Shown in pieces: positions 22,085 through 33,992 of a stretch of 64,000 bases of DNA. Below the pieces are notes generated by a model. It saw only the letters and a program-made list of their open reading frames with translations. It had not been told where the DNA came from and made no database searches. Each line of letters begins with the position of its first letter. Within the stretch, counting starts at the first letter, position 1. The DNA comes from Incurvaria masculella (taxonomy: Eukaryota; Arthropoda; Insecta; Lepidoptera; Incurvariidae): assembly GCA_946894095.1 (NCBI GenBank), contig OX335645.2, positions 10,563,001 to 10,627,000 of the forward strand. Reading direction: 5' to 3'. A program made the position numbers and the translations under genes.

Positions 22085-23855
22085 ATATGCTGCAATCATT
22101 TGGGAAGGAAGATCATGAACAAGCCAATATTACGGTGATTACATAAAATTTATGAAGGTACACGTATTAAAAACCCCTAACATTATCGGAAAAGTCAAAA
22201 TGATATTAATGTAAATTCAGTAATTTGTTTCAATTAAAAGTTTAATAGAAAGGATAATAATAAAAAGTTAGGTTTTGTTGTTTTCCAAATGGTCGAAAAT
22301 CTAGCCATAAACGCCGCGTAGAACTTATATTTCGGTCCCGCGGTTTCGATGCTTTCCGCCGCGCGGCATAGCGATCAATGCACGGCATGCCTTACCGATG
22401 CTTATGAGGAACTGGATTGTGGGCGCCTAATTTTGTGACCGCTAAATCCATCGCTTCCTAACCAGTGGCTCATTTAGGATTATTGCAAGGTTTTTTCAAC
22501 TTATGGAGAAGTTCCAACTATTGACAACTATCCAACAAGAGACTATAAGCAGTAAATATTGGCAATATATGCAATTTTTGTATGCTCAAGTATTGCAACA
22601 TATTATAAACATAATGTTTATTTAACAGTTCCAATATCTATGATCATCCAATCAGCTTGAAAAAGGTATAATGTGTAAAAGAATCGCTCATGAAGCTGTT
22701 GAACTAAACGCAAAAACTTGCTGTACATTTAAAACCATTTCCTTACATACGTGCTATGTATATAATAGATGTTAAGCTGACATGAGCCAAATCCAGCCGG
22801 CAGGAGCGCATGTGGGGAGGAAGACCGCCTGATCTGCGGGTGCTGTCAGATTATCACGCGCGTCACTTCCCCAAGATGGATGGCCAAAAAGTGCACTATT
22901 ATTTCCATGGAGATAAAAAATCCCTCCGTCTTTATTATACCATGACGGATTACCCAAACTCGATAGCAATGTCATTTAGGCGACGTTGATTTCTTAACGT
23001 GGTTCTGAACGTGTCCGGCCCATACATTTCTTTCTTGTGATCGTCACTCAAAAAGTTATGTTCCTTAAGGGACTAATTAATTATCATTATTAAATATCTA
23101 CACCAGGTACCTATGTAATTGTAATAAAATTTTCAAAATGTTTGTTTCATTAGTCTTTTATTGTTAGTATTTCATTAGTTAGGTGGCGCTATGAATAAAT
23201 ATAGGGCATAAAATGCCTAAATTATATCACAACAAAACGGATGAAAGTAAAATTTTTAAAATGAAATGAAATGACCGCAAAATATCTGGCTATATTTAAT
23301 ATTTCTGTATTGATAGCTGCGGTACCCGGCTGCGCTCGGTACAACATCGCAAACAAAAATTGTTTTGGGGAAATCTTTCAAGCAGGTACAAACCATACAC
23401 ATTCATAAAATTTAATTGTAATCGGTTGGGTCTTTTCTGAGATTATCGTGTACGATCCTCAAAGTTAGTCAAAGTTACTTAGTGCCTCAAAACTACAACT
23501 TTTTGTAAGGTGATCTCAAGAAATGTTGTATGGGCAGGACACATTCAGAACTTCCTTATCGCGATGTAAAAATACTTCACCTTTTCTAATTTACAATTAA
23601 ATCGAGGTATTTCAACAAAGAGCTATGGGAATATATAGAGACGAAGGAATTTGAATAAAATGGACATTAAAATCTTCTAGGCGAGCGCGAAAAAATGTAT
23701 GAGAAGATTTGAGCGCGGATAAAAATTCCTAAGCTGCTCGCGGCATTATCCAGGGGCGCTGCTGTTTTCTTTTATGGCTGTCGTAAGAAAATAATCTTTA
23801 AGAAAAATGCGATATTTAAATGAAGGAAATTCTTGAGAGCGCGGGACCCTCCTGA
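22085..23855. other. AT-rich intergenic DNA, minor repeat traces
   Basis: No gene is recognised. A GC-richer piece at 22310-22420 and another at 22775-22980 have no identifiable product. At 23318-23345 the sequence GCGGTACCCGGCTGCGCTCG resembles a phrase frequent near 3' ends of insect LINEs, so a LINE tail is possible. Confidence 0.35.
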
Positions 23856-23859
23856 ATAT

Positions 23860-23965
23860 CTCACTCGCAATTTGGCCGTTAATACCCGTACTACCTGCCG
23901 CGGCACGTGTTTACAGACACCTCGCCCCTCACCGCTCCGCACCCCCATCCTCCTTCCTCACCCCC
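23860..23965. other. Small GC-rich patch
   Basis: About 100 bp rich in C (CACCCCC, CCGCACC) containing a GGCACGTG E-box-like site. It forms part of the scattered GC-island pattern and has no coding support. Confidence 0.35.
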
Positions 23966-24049
23966 GCATATTGAGTGAGAATAATTGTATTACACGTGTT
24001 TCTTAAAATGCGGGCGAAACGAATTTCATTAAAATGTATCACGTCTCAG

Positions 24050-24081
24050 CTCCTCTGTCAGCTATATCGCTGACGGAGGAG
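24050..24081. repeat. Short hairpin
   Basis: CTCCTCTGTCAGC (24050-24062) pairs with GCTGACGGAGGAG (24069-24081) with one G-T type mismatch and a 6-base loop. The function is unknown. Confidence 0.6.
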
Positions 24082-24084
24082 TTC

Positions 24085-25165
24085 GAATTCTGAATACCAA
24101 GTCAATTTGGATTCCACGTTTCTTTCCTCGACTTAATCGTTTCGTATCAATTTCAATTTATTTTGTTTCTCTAAATACTTCTCAAATAAATCCTATTCTT
24201 ACAAATTGTAACTAACTTGTCTGGCCATATATACTGTTACATAAAACTTTAATTTTTTCAACTCTTGAAATTGCGACTAATTTATTATATTGTTTCGATT
24301 TCCCGCCATTTCACATTTTTTTATGTTTATTATCAAATTACAATACCGAATGGTTTCTTTTTAAAAGAAATAAAATAGGATTTAAAAAAAATAGATATTT
24401 AATAGAATTTCAGTGATTGCCTTGCACAAAGTGGGTTTGGAGCCGTTGGTAATTTTCAAGATACACAAAGAATATTTTTTGTGAAAAAGGAGTGAAGACT
24501 TTGCCCTAAGTGTCTCAAGAGACCGTTTGGATCGTGTTGTGAAACGTCTCAGCATAACAAATATTAATATTTTACTCTGCACCTGAGCTCTTGAAGTCCA
24601 AGTAATTGTGACCGAAAATGGCGTTTACGGAACTTCGAAGTTACTTAAAAACGTCCAACTCCATACAAGTTTGTACTAGATATTCTATGGTTTTACTTCT
24701 TCAAGCTGTCAAAGTTCTTCTCCCGCTTCCAATTTGTATGAAAACGCGGAGTCGACGTACACGGCAACGTCAACGTATTTACGGCAACGTCGACTTATTT
24801 ACGGTAACGTAGAGTTAGCTGTCAAATTAAACTCGGACTCGCAAATGTTAGTTCGCTTAACGCCCACTGTGCATGCTCTTCAATTTCGCCGTACATTTGA
24901 AAACACCCAGTAAACGCCAATTTAGGTGACAGCTGGGACTAAGGTCTCCTGCCTGGCTCGAACCCAACTTTTCGGACGCTATAGGAGCTGAAGACCGGCC
25001 CTCGTCTCGACCAGATCTTAACCCCTTTAACTACAAACTACGGTCACTTTATCATTATTAATCAACTTCTCTGGCCACAAGATTTAACACAAAAAAATCT
25101 AGATTTTTTTCCCCTTTTAATTTCAATTATTTTTTAATTTTAATTACGTTGGCACCCTTTGGGAT
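24085..25165. other. AT-rich DNA with a few small repeats
   Basis: No gene is recognised. At 24748-24810 a ~22-bp unit (TATTTACGGCAACGTCGAC-like) recurs three times. Around 24945-25020 the minus strand carries GTTGGGTTCGAGCC, a tRNA B-box-like string, possibly another SINE head relic. Confidence 0.4.
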
Positions 25166-25169
25166 CGGG

Positions 25170-25355
25170 ACCCAATAACGCAGGAAGTTGTAACCTACAG
25201 TTTTACTTGGATTTCGAACTATGAAACAACTTGCATTCGTTACGATATTATAACTTATTCAACTCAGAATATAAATAAAGTGTTGTATCAACGGGGCAGC
25301 GATATGAATCCAGACCCTCTAGCATGCCAGGTAAGTCACCTCGACCTTGATATTT
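25170..25355 (-). mobile_element. Decayed SINE with tRNA-like head
   Basis: The minus-strand order matches the SINE at 18683: a tRNA-like head (around 25290-25350), a linker, then body bases at 25190-25230. It is truncated at its 3' side and diverged. Confidence 0.5.
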
Positions 25356-25807
25356 GCACCGCTAAAACTATTATAAAATACTTAAAATTAAGAAAAAAGT
25401 ATTTTCGCAACTTGTCAAAACGATAACCACATTTTTTTGATAAGCTCGATCTGATTGAATCACTTTGCTTAGAACTGAAATTATAGTCATTATATTTGAA
25501 TTATTTCTATACATTTCAACATCATAACTCAAACGCGTGATTGGAAATGTCAGTACTAGTTTCAATAAGTGTGAAGAAGCGGACAGTGGTCATTCAAATA
25601 GAGTTGTATTTCATTAATAAAAAATCAATAATTAAACAAATTAGGGTATACAAAGGCAGGTAAAAAACGTTACATCTCTTATGAAACAACCCGCATCATA
25701 TTTCACTTAAATAATTAAAACCACCTATTGACAAACTCGCTCCTTTCATGAGCTCAGCATTATAAGTAAATACATTTTTAGTAGAACATAAGATAAAGAA
25801 GTATGTT

Positions 25808-26124
25808 AGCCTCAGTGGCCCAGTGGCGCGACACTTCGGCGATCGCTCTCCGAAGTTAAGCAACGCTGGGTCTGGTCTGGTCTTGGATGGGTGACCATTC
25901 GACCTTTGAGAGAGGCTGGCCCTGGTTCGGATTCCACGTTAAACTGTAGGTCCCCTTCCTTACTTACTAGGTGGTAGGGTTAATCCCGCCCGGGTTGGTA
26001 CCATCGCAATGGATGAACGATGGTCGAAGCGGCAATGAAAATTGTAGTTCCCATGTTGTGTGTTGGGCTAATACCATGACAGAAGGTGTGGTATTAGCCA
26101 TCATGTCCAGTCACATAAAAAAAA
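25808..26124 (+). mobile_element. SINE with 5S rRNA-like head
   Basis: Starts AGCCTCAGTGGCCCAGTGG. It then contains CCGAAGTTAAGCAACGCTGG and CTTGGATGGGTGACC, the hallmark internal promoter blocks of 5S rRNA. The shared body follows, but about 60 bp containing the CCATCCAGTTCAATG block is missing. It ends in the tail and an A run. ATGTT at 25803-25807 and 26125-26129 is the target duplication. A genuine 5S gene is excluded because the 5S-like part stops near 25910. Confidence 0.9.
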
Positions 26125-26129
26125 ATGTT

Positions 26130-26910
26130 CGAGGTAACTTTAGCAGCTTGTAGAATGATACATCTTAGATTTTATGTACCAATAACTATGTCAATAAATA
26201 AATAGAAAGAAAATATATTAACTAACCAAGTAATATTAAATAAAGACAGAAATACAGACAAATAAATAAAAATAAATAATGTTTTTTTTTCACCATCCAT
26301 TAAAAAAATAACAAATATATTTGCCGAGGAAAAAGCAGCCAAATCAGCATAATTGCTACAGAACTGCATACACGACACCCGTGTGCAAAACACAGTGCGC
26401 TGATTTTACGCCAATCTGAACACATGACTAACATAAATTGTAAGCAACAGCCGTTTAGCTTGAGAAGTGAATATCATACAATAATAGAAAATCCATGAAA
26501 AATAAGATCACGGTAGATATCGATTTTCACATCACGCGACGTGCTGCTACCTACTGCCTCCGTCGCCGCCGTCGTCGTCGCCGCATCGGAGCTTGGATTA
26601 ATGCAATAAATACGTCAGAAGGGCGTCTGGAATCTATCGGCCGTTCACACACGCTGGCGGCGTATATAAAAATACATCATTCCACCGACACCGGGGATAA
26701 TTTACGGCGTCTGACATCCTGCGCAAGCGACTGTTCACATGCACTGCCAATTTGACAATGTTGATGAAGTGTACCCACTTACGGGTGATTTTTTCCATGA
26801 GGCAATTTTATTCAGGCAGCCCAGTCAAGCACACTAGGGGTATGGAAGGGTATGAGTACTTAATACTTCCAATTTTCCAAATGTATAACTAGTCTATACT
26901 GCTACATTAA
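26130..26910. other. AT-rich DNA with a short (CGT)n patch
   Basis: No gene is recognised. At 26558-26585 a CGTCGCCGCCGTCGTCGTCG patch gives the Arg run in the 86-codon frame. The rest is AT-rich with long A/T runs near 26270-26310. Confidence 0.4.
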
Positions 26911-26913
26911 AAA

Positions 26914-27225
26914 CTTTTTTTATGTGACTAGACATGGATGGTTTATACCTACCACACCTATTTTTGTTGCACAGCTACGATCAACTAGATTGAAAACACG
27001 AACCATTTTCATTGCCGCTTCGACCATCGTTCATTCAATGCGATAGTACCAACCTGGACTGGATAAGCCCTACGACCTAATAAGTAAGCATAGGGACCTA
27101 CAGTTTACCGTGTAATCCGAACCACGAACGAAGAACCCCTTGGTCGTCTCTTTCGACATGCACGGGAAGTAATTCAGTGCGCCCAATTTAATTTTTTTAC
27201 GTGCCGGAGCACCACGAACACGTTT
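26914..27225 (-). mobile_element. SINE with a third, TGCATG-type head
   Basis: On the minus strand the body (GGTTCGGATTACACGG, GAACGATGGTCGAAGCGGC) is preceded by a head containing CCGTGCATGTCGAAAGAG instead of a 5S or tRNA-like head. It ends in the TTAT...CCATGTCTAGTCACATA tail. It resembles the copies at 33583 and 62490. Confidence 0.7.
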
Positions 27226-27542
27226 ATTATGCTAAAAACTTCTTTCGATTTCCCGCCGTTTCCATTTTTTTCGTGTTTATTCAACACCTTACACATTTCA
27301 TTTATCCAGCCAAGACGCCTTCATATCACACTCTTGCTTATATTTTATATACCAATTCTATATTTTTATTTGAATAGCATTACATTGTAAAAAAAATAAC
27401 TAATCTTATTATACCCATGTAAAAAACATTGTTGACAGTACTTCTTATATATAAGACCAACCTAGTTTAGTCTAAGAATTACAGTATAATGTATTAGATT
27501 GTTAATATTAAATAAAAAATTAATAAATTAAAATAATCCTCC

Positions 27543-27589
27543 CCTCAAATAATATTTTGATCCTAAATGGATCAAAACATTATTTGAGG
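27543..27589. repeat. 21-bp-arm hairpin
   Basis: CCTCAAATAATATTTTGATC and its complement are separated by a 5-base loop (TAAAT), with one mismatch in 21. Flanking DNA is AT-rich. It could be a tiny foldback insertion; it is too short for a typical microRNA precursor. Confidence 0.7.
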
Positions 27590-27963
27590 TGATGACAGAA
27601 AATATGATAGTCATATAAGCCTTCGTTTACGTATGCTCACTCAGTATCTGCATTGAGGATTTGTTAGTCGTTTATAAGAGTGCGCCTGCGCGCGCGGTCT
27701 TTTTCATTTATTTCGAAACTAAAGTCGTAAATTGAACGTGCCGTTTCATTGTTTCGACGTGTGTATTCTGGGACATTGCTATTATGTCCCAGATGCCATT
27801 TCGTAAATAGCGTATACGCTGGCTTTATGATGCCGTCTGTACGACTGAACAGGAATGAATTCATTTAAAGCTTTGCTTCTGTCGAAAGCGATTACGACTA
27901 AACATGGTCGCTATTGAAACTAGATTGATTAATCGGAGAAAAATCAGACCATATTTAGCGCCC

Positions 27964-28497
27964 CTACTTGTACAAGCATGGTATCAAATAATGAAGCATT
28001 TCTTTGTTTGTTTCCATACATGTAGTAGAAGAAATGATTAAAAAGTAATATTTGTCAACCAATGCACATGTTCGTGCAAGAAGATGTAATAAAAATGGAA
28101 ATAAATCAAACGATCCCCATTTGTGTAAATAATGTAAACAATTGCGATAATGCAGTGTGAAATCCTCACCAGGACCAACATCGAATATTTCGACCCTAAC
28201 CAGAGATCCCCGACAGTTGGGCTTAAATAAACATATCTTTATCCAAATGCCATCTCGTATCCGGTACTGTGTAAGCCCCACGGTATAATGAGTTATTAAG
28301 ATGAGCCCTGAGCCCTGCAGTTGTCGCCATTTTGTCACCCCACGCTGCCTCCTCCGCCGGCCAACCACCGCATATCCATTGATGTGGGGTGAATCACGAA
28401 TTGTCGACATCGGCTCAATCGAACATCCGTATTGAACACAAACAAAATTTGACAAAAACAGTAGGATGAAAAACCAAAGGATTATGCTTCCAAACAT
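27964..28497 (-). other. 177-codon open frame, doubtful coding
   Basis: One of the longest open frames in the window, and it is not built from a trinucleotide repeat. It begins with a strongly hydrophobic segment (SIILWFFILLFLSNFVCV) that resembles a signal peptide. The middle contains an Arg run (GRRRRQRGV) and no recognised domain. Composition of 28150-28420 is more balanced than its flanks, so it could equally be a conserved noncoding element that happens to be open. No splice-bounded partner is evident. Confidence 0.2.
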
Positions 28498-28499
28498 TC

Positions 28500-29215
28500 G
28501 AGTCGTTCATGACTTGGTAGCTAGCAGCGAAAGGTGTACGAATTAATCAATAGGTATGATTTACATATTTCGAGTCAGAGTCGACTGCCCAAAAAATCTT
28601 ATCATCAGGGTGATAAGTTGAGGGTGACTTATATTGCGTAGGCTTATGTAACTTATGTATTTATGAAGGTAGGTTACAAGGCACTTTCGCATTCTTGCAC
28701 TATCTTGATTGTTATCGGCGAAGGTGACATAACCACTTTAGTCTTTAGTCACTTTTCAAATGTTTCAGTTACACTTTCTTTATTTCCTTCATGAGATTTA
28801 AAAAAACCGATTGGTTAATTATACGATCATTGTATGCGTGCGAATTAAAAATAAATGTAGGCAAACATGTAATAATATTTATTTTTTATTTCAATCAGAA
28901 TCGAATCATTAGGCCTGAAAGTAGTAGTTTCGTTGAAGAAAGTTCTAAATAAATAATTTAAATATTTTCTGTTTTCATTGCCAAGTGGTTTAAAAGTATG
29001 CCTAAGATAATTTATCGATAGGACTCCTATATAATAATAATGGGATCCTAGTTATAGGATAGTATTATTTTTTATTATATATATTATTTAAGGATAGGAC
29101 TAGGATCATAGGGACGATGACTATAAAAACGACGACCAAAATTTAACCCAAAGAATAAAGTTCTTTAGTGAATTCACCTCTGACCCGTACAACATGAGCA
29201 GATTCGACCTATTGC
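28500..29215. other. AT-rich intergenic DNA, nothing recognised
   Basis: No gene, RNA or known repeat seen. Some locally repetitive AT-rich words (TAGGA/CTATAT) occur near 29020-29110. Confidence 0.4.
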
Positions 29216-29217
29216 GA

Positions 29218-29335
29218 TAGTGTGACGCACACGCACGCGTCGCGTCCCAATACGGCGGCGGTGCGGCGGCGGCGGGCGGTGCGACGCTCGCGGCACGCGC
29301 CGAGCAAAACGCGCGTCGCCCTCTATAATTGCCCT
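29218..29335. other. CpG-rich island
   Basis: About 120 bp of CpG-dense DNA with GGCGG repeats (29255-29285), directly followed by TCTATAATTGCCC and an ACAATATTGT palindrome at 29363. There is no coding support. Confidence 0.45.
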
Positions 29336-29339
29336 TTCA

Positions 29340-31570
29340 TATGCGCTGTGTCAATACTGGACAATATTGTGAAAATACGAGGCGACTATTAGCTGAGAGC
29401 TCAATAGAAACTGATCTCCACTCTGAATAATTTAGCGAGGGAGGAAATCTTACGATTAGTTATCTGTATAAATCATCTGTAAAACATGAATAATAATTGC
29501 ATAAATCATTGACAAGAGCAGGGATGATAATGGTAAAATGGTTAAAAGAAAGATAGATGCACGTAAACTAATTCTGTCAAGCTTCTGTTTTGTCACCAAA
29601 TCATCCATAATATATGGTTAAGTTGGTTCGTTGTCCGATGAAGACCGGCGCGGCGGTTAAACTTGTGGTTAATCGGCGACCGAGCAGTGGAGACGCTCTC
29701 ATTTGTTCCAACGCTGAATTGTGTTCAAGAGGATAATAAAGAGGCGGCCATCAGTGACACGCACAATAAGCATCAGCCTCAAGAAATATCATAGATAACG
29801 ACGGAGAGTCGGCGGGCCGTCATTAGGGGGCCGCTGGGAAATTAAAAAGAAAGCAAAGTAGAAGCCGTTCGGGCGGACTGAGGGCCCTATTACGATACCT
29901 CACCTAAATGGCAACAGTTTAGTACTTGATAGCGGACTTAAGGGTTCCTACATTCGGGTTCATTCTAGAGGCGCAGCACTTTTTGGAATGTAAAATACAA
30001 TTTGGTCATCGTCATACATTTTGGTCGAATGGATTGTGATTACTTCGATGGGGCCGTTGAAAATTAACAACGCAATAAGGTCTTGCGAAGGCGAATTTAG
30101 ACGCATTGAAAATGTAAGGCGCTTTACCACTCTATTACTAGACTTCAGAAAGCAATTCGTACTTACGATTAATATTTTGGTAGACTAGTAGCAATTTCCG
30201 AAGTTCTGCCATAAATTGGTATAGGTTTATTGAATTACTTGATGCGATGCGAGGTGTATTGTAAAACGAATGAAAACGAGAAAATATGTAAGGCTGATGC
30301 AATGCTAATGTGCTGTAACCATGGAGGTGAAGAAATAACACCTCCATAGCTGTAACGAATTGTTCTTCAGCTTTTGGGTGGGATAATACGTCTTAAATGT
30401 GTTTATAAATCATTATTATAACCTTCGAGCTGTAGTAACAATCTACATGTATAGTTTTCACCATGCTATTTTTTTCGTTAATTAATATTCATTACATTAT
30501 TTTTTTTTTGTTTTTATATTTTAAGGTAGGTCAATACGGGATCAGTTATCACTATCGATCAGATTCATTTAAGGCGCTAGGACTGGCCAACTACTCGCGC
30601 CATACAAATGCACTTTTTAACAAATGTAATAATATGTAGTGAAACGCTTCAGAAAATCCAAATAGAACTCCAGACTGATAACGGATTGTTAATATTTTTT
30701 GATTCCATCATTTATTTAAATAATAATAAAAATAAAAAAGTTGATTTTTCTCATTAGAAATCTGAAAGTAATTCGATTAATAGATATAAGCAAAAACAGC
30801 ATATATGCATAAACAAAACATTCCATTTGCTATTAGATTTCTACATTTAGTCAAAAAAGTTCGGAAATGGACACCGTTTCCGCAATGTATTTTGTATAGA
30901 AAAAGGTAACATACATTAACGAAAATAGGTTGATTAATAGACAAGGAATCATATATTGTAAGAATGACACTTATAATCGTCAGACTTAGTTAGTTAACTT
31001 GGGGTGCCTCGTCTAACTTTGCGATTTGGCTAGTACCAGGGCCTTAATCAGTTGTTCTGAGAGTCGCCTTTTATAGTTACAATCAAAAACATGTCCACCG
31101 CTCTACCGGCGAGCTGTCTAGAGAATTATGTCAGTCAACGAACTTATATTCAAAAAAATACAATGCTTTCCCTATATACTACAAGATGGCGCTATTTTGC
31201 AATGATTAAGATGTTTAAAAGCCGAGTTTTTTCTGTCAATTGTTTGTTAAGATTTTCTTATTTGTAAAGTTTTATTCTTGGATGAGTAAATCCTTCAAAC
31301 TTTTTGAGGGCAATACAAATCGGTACAGGCTACTCTCGATAAATGCATTTTATAATACACGTGTATATTCAGATAAATTGTCGCGCTAATAAACATTCCG
31401 ATTATGGAGAGAATTTACTATGGTACAAAACGCTTAACCATTAACGTGATCTCACGTAACGAAATAGATGAGTTCACAATTGAAAAACCACCCGCACGAC
31501 CACATTTGTAGCTACAACATAATCGCGCCCACCTCATAACGTTACATACAGCTGCGGAACATTTTCCGGA
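29340..31570. other. Mixed to AT-rich intergenic DNA, no gene seen
   Basis: The 29620-29890 part is more balanced in composition and may be conserved noncoding sequence. At 30318-30345 a small inverted pair CATGGAGGTG / CACCTCCAT occurs. I see no exon, RNA gene or known repeat. Confidence 0.4.
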
Positions 31571-31574
31571 CAGT

Positions 31575-31805
31575 AATTATTTTGTGGTGCGTAAGTCGGT
31601 TCGTCGGAAAAAAGGAAGATAATGGAAGCTGAAGACGGGAGCGGACGAGCGCGTGTAAATCAGACGAAGGAGAGTAGAGATGAATGTAATTACGGCATTT
31701 GGGGTCTCGGGACAAATCGGAGGAACCGCCCAGAGTGCCGCATGGTGGCGGCGGGGCGGGAAGCGGGGCGGCAGCGGCGGGGAGCTCCTCCGGGGGCCAT
31801 TCATT
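31575..31805. other. GC-rich noncoding island
   Basis: CpG/GGCGG-rich block (31735-31800) next to a purine-rich part. Short frames on both strands overlap completely, so none is supported as coding. Confidence 0.4.
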
Positions 31806-31809
31806 CGAA

Positions 31810-33255
31810 GAACTGTCCTATGAATAAGAAAATATAATTCAAACAGATAAATTCAATATTGAACTGCTTCCAAACACCTACCAGTATTTTTTTATTAAAT
31901 TTCTAATCACTAATTATCATTTTTATTTAACGTATTTTAGAACGAAAAATACACTCAATTTAGTTATTAAAAAAATATTTCACATCTCATTTCCACCGAT
32001 TAAGGTCTATTAACATCGACAAAGAAAATTTACTTATAATATATTTTTCGTGATTTTCGTCAAACAAACTTGTTTTCATTGATTAAAATTCGAACAGAGT
32101 CAAACAAGTTAAATGAAAGAAGGCGCCTTATAGTGTTTTGCATTTATGCAAATAAGGGGCAATCAAGCCTCTAAGAACAGTAGAAATGAGTTTCTTAAGC
32201 TGTAGAATGAAAACTTTAATAATACCGCCTCCGGAGACAGAAGGAAAAATACTTAAGAGAATCTGACGACATAAAGGCTACTTTAACCGACGGGAGAGCC
32301 ATAAAATCATTAAGATGCTAATAAAAAACTTCCTTTGTAACACAGGATGGGCAGAAGTTCTTTGGCGGAGCGACAGCAAGAAAAAATATTCAAATAAAAA
32401 CTCGATCGAGAGAGCGTAACGAGAGGCGACGGCGACGTCCATGATTATTCTTCAAAACATAATGAGAGAGAATTAATGTAAATATTCTTTTTCATTCGGA
32501 AGTTTCTTGTCCCGGAAAGTTTTATTTTACGGTTCGACATGGCGTTCCGGCCCCTCCGGCCGCGTCTTATTGACATTCCATTCAGAGCGAAATTGATTTA
32601 TGAAGATTGTCGCTTTAATTGAGCAAGATTCCCTTTTTCTTTTTGAGCAAAATCACATTAATTTTGTATAGAAATTTGGAATTGAGCAGGCATCGGACTT
32701 GAGCGTTGAAGCAAAAAGAGGGATATTCATGGTTTTTACATAGGTATTATTTTATTGTATAAATTAATTAGTTTAAGCTTATTTGTGCATAGCATGTAAT
32801 TTTTATCATATTATTTTTTACATGCAACAATAAACGTTTCTTATTTCTTATGTTGTTTTTTTTTGTTTATCAAACATATGTATGTACATTAATATGTCAC
32901 GTCTTGATTTTATCTACACAAATGTTAATAAAAAAATACTTAATAATTGTTGCAAGTCTAAAATACCTTAGTTTTAGTTTATGTGAAATATTTCACTAAA
33001 CAGTGAACAAATTTCGAACAGTGTGCCTAAATACATAAATAAGCAGGAAATATCATTTGACTTCTATTCCCAGCGAGCCTGCTGATCATTTATGTAAATT
33101 GTTTCGGTCATTACAGCAAATGCCACGCGTCAAACATTTCGTGATTGCAGTGGCCCAACCAATCATGTAGTCGATGTCTCTTGGAAATGTTAGCCTATTA
33201 ATAGGTGTCGATTTGCAGGTGCAAGGTGTATGACTGACGTATACAAAATATTGTT
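31810..33255. other. AT-rich intergenic DNA, no gene seen
   Basis: No exon or repeat identified. 32220-32600 is more balanced and contains GAGAGAGCG and CGACGGCGACGTCC strings; the rest is AT-rich. Confidence 0.4.
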
Positions 33256-33264
33256 TTATGTAAT

Positions 33265-33335
33265 CTGATATAGATGACTAATACCACACAAATGCCGTCA
33301 TGATATTAGCCCAATACACAACATTCCCGACATGC
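33265..33335 (-). mobile_element. SINE tail fragment
   Basis: GACTAATACCACAC, then ATGATATTAGCCCAATACAC, matches the reversed 3' tail of the SINE family, including both arms of its hairpin. The body is missing. Confidence 0.6.
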
Positions 33336-33582
33336 CTGCATTATATTTCTATTTCTATTTTTGACTGCAACCCCAACAATTGGTTTTATCAACAATTTCA
33401 GGCAACTTTGTATTTCATTTTGTTCATTAGGATTTTCACTGTTTCTCAAAACAATACTTATATTCACGGATATTTTAGGTTTTAGCTTAGCTTAACTTAG
33501 TTCGAATATTGATGAGGAGTGTTTCATTTTACAAAATTTTCATTTATTCACAAACATATCATCACAAGACAGAGATGATAGA

Positions 33583-33940
33583 GCACCAACCTTGTGCTGT
33601 CAGGGTTCCGGCACGTGTGAAAATGGTTCGATTGCACTGCACTGCACTTCTGTACTTCTTCCTGTGCATGTCGTAAGAGCCGACTTAGGGATTCGTCATT
33701 CGTGGTTCGGAATCCACGTTAAAACAGTTGGTTAGTGTAAATCCCGCCCGGATTGGTACCATTGCATTGAATGAACGATTGTTGAAGCGGCGAAAATCCA
33801 TGTGTTTTCTATCCAGTTCAATGAAGTCATGGAATATTAGGAATGCCCTGGCATAGCATCTAATTTCCATGAGATGTATTGGACTAATATTAAGACAGTA
33901 TGTGTGGTAGTAGCCATCAGTGTCGTTACATAAAATAACT
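33583..33940 (+). mobile_element. SINE with TGCATG-type head
   Basis: The head carries GGGTTCCGGCACGTG and CTGTGCATGTCG. It is followed by the shared body (GGTTCGGAATCCACG, GAATGAACGATTGTTGAAGC, CTATCCAGTTCAATG) and the hairpin tail in decayed form. It lies directly upstream of the 5S-headed copy. Confidence 0.75.
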
Positions 33941-33992
33941 TCTATTGCTTCTTGAATAGGCATGCGTCTCTTTATAAATGCTCTTCGTTTTG

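Noticed and set aside
25808..25910. A 5S rRNA gene
   Set aside because: Only the internal promoter region resembles 5S rRNA. It is fused to a SINE body, ends in an A run and is flanked by a target duplication.
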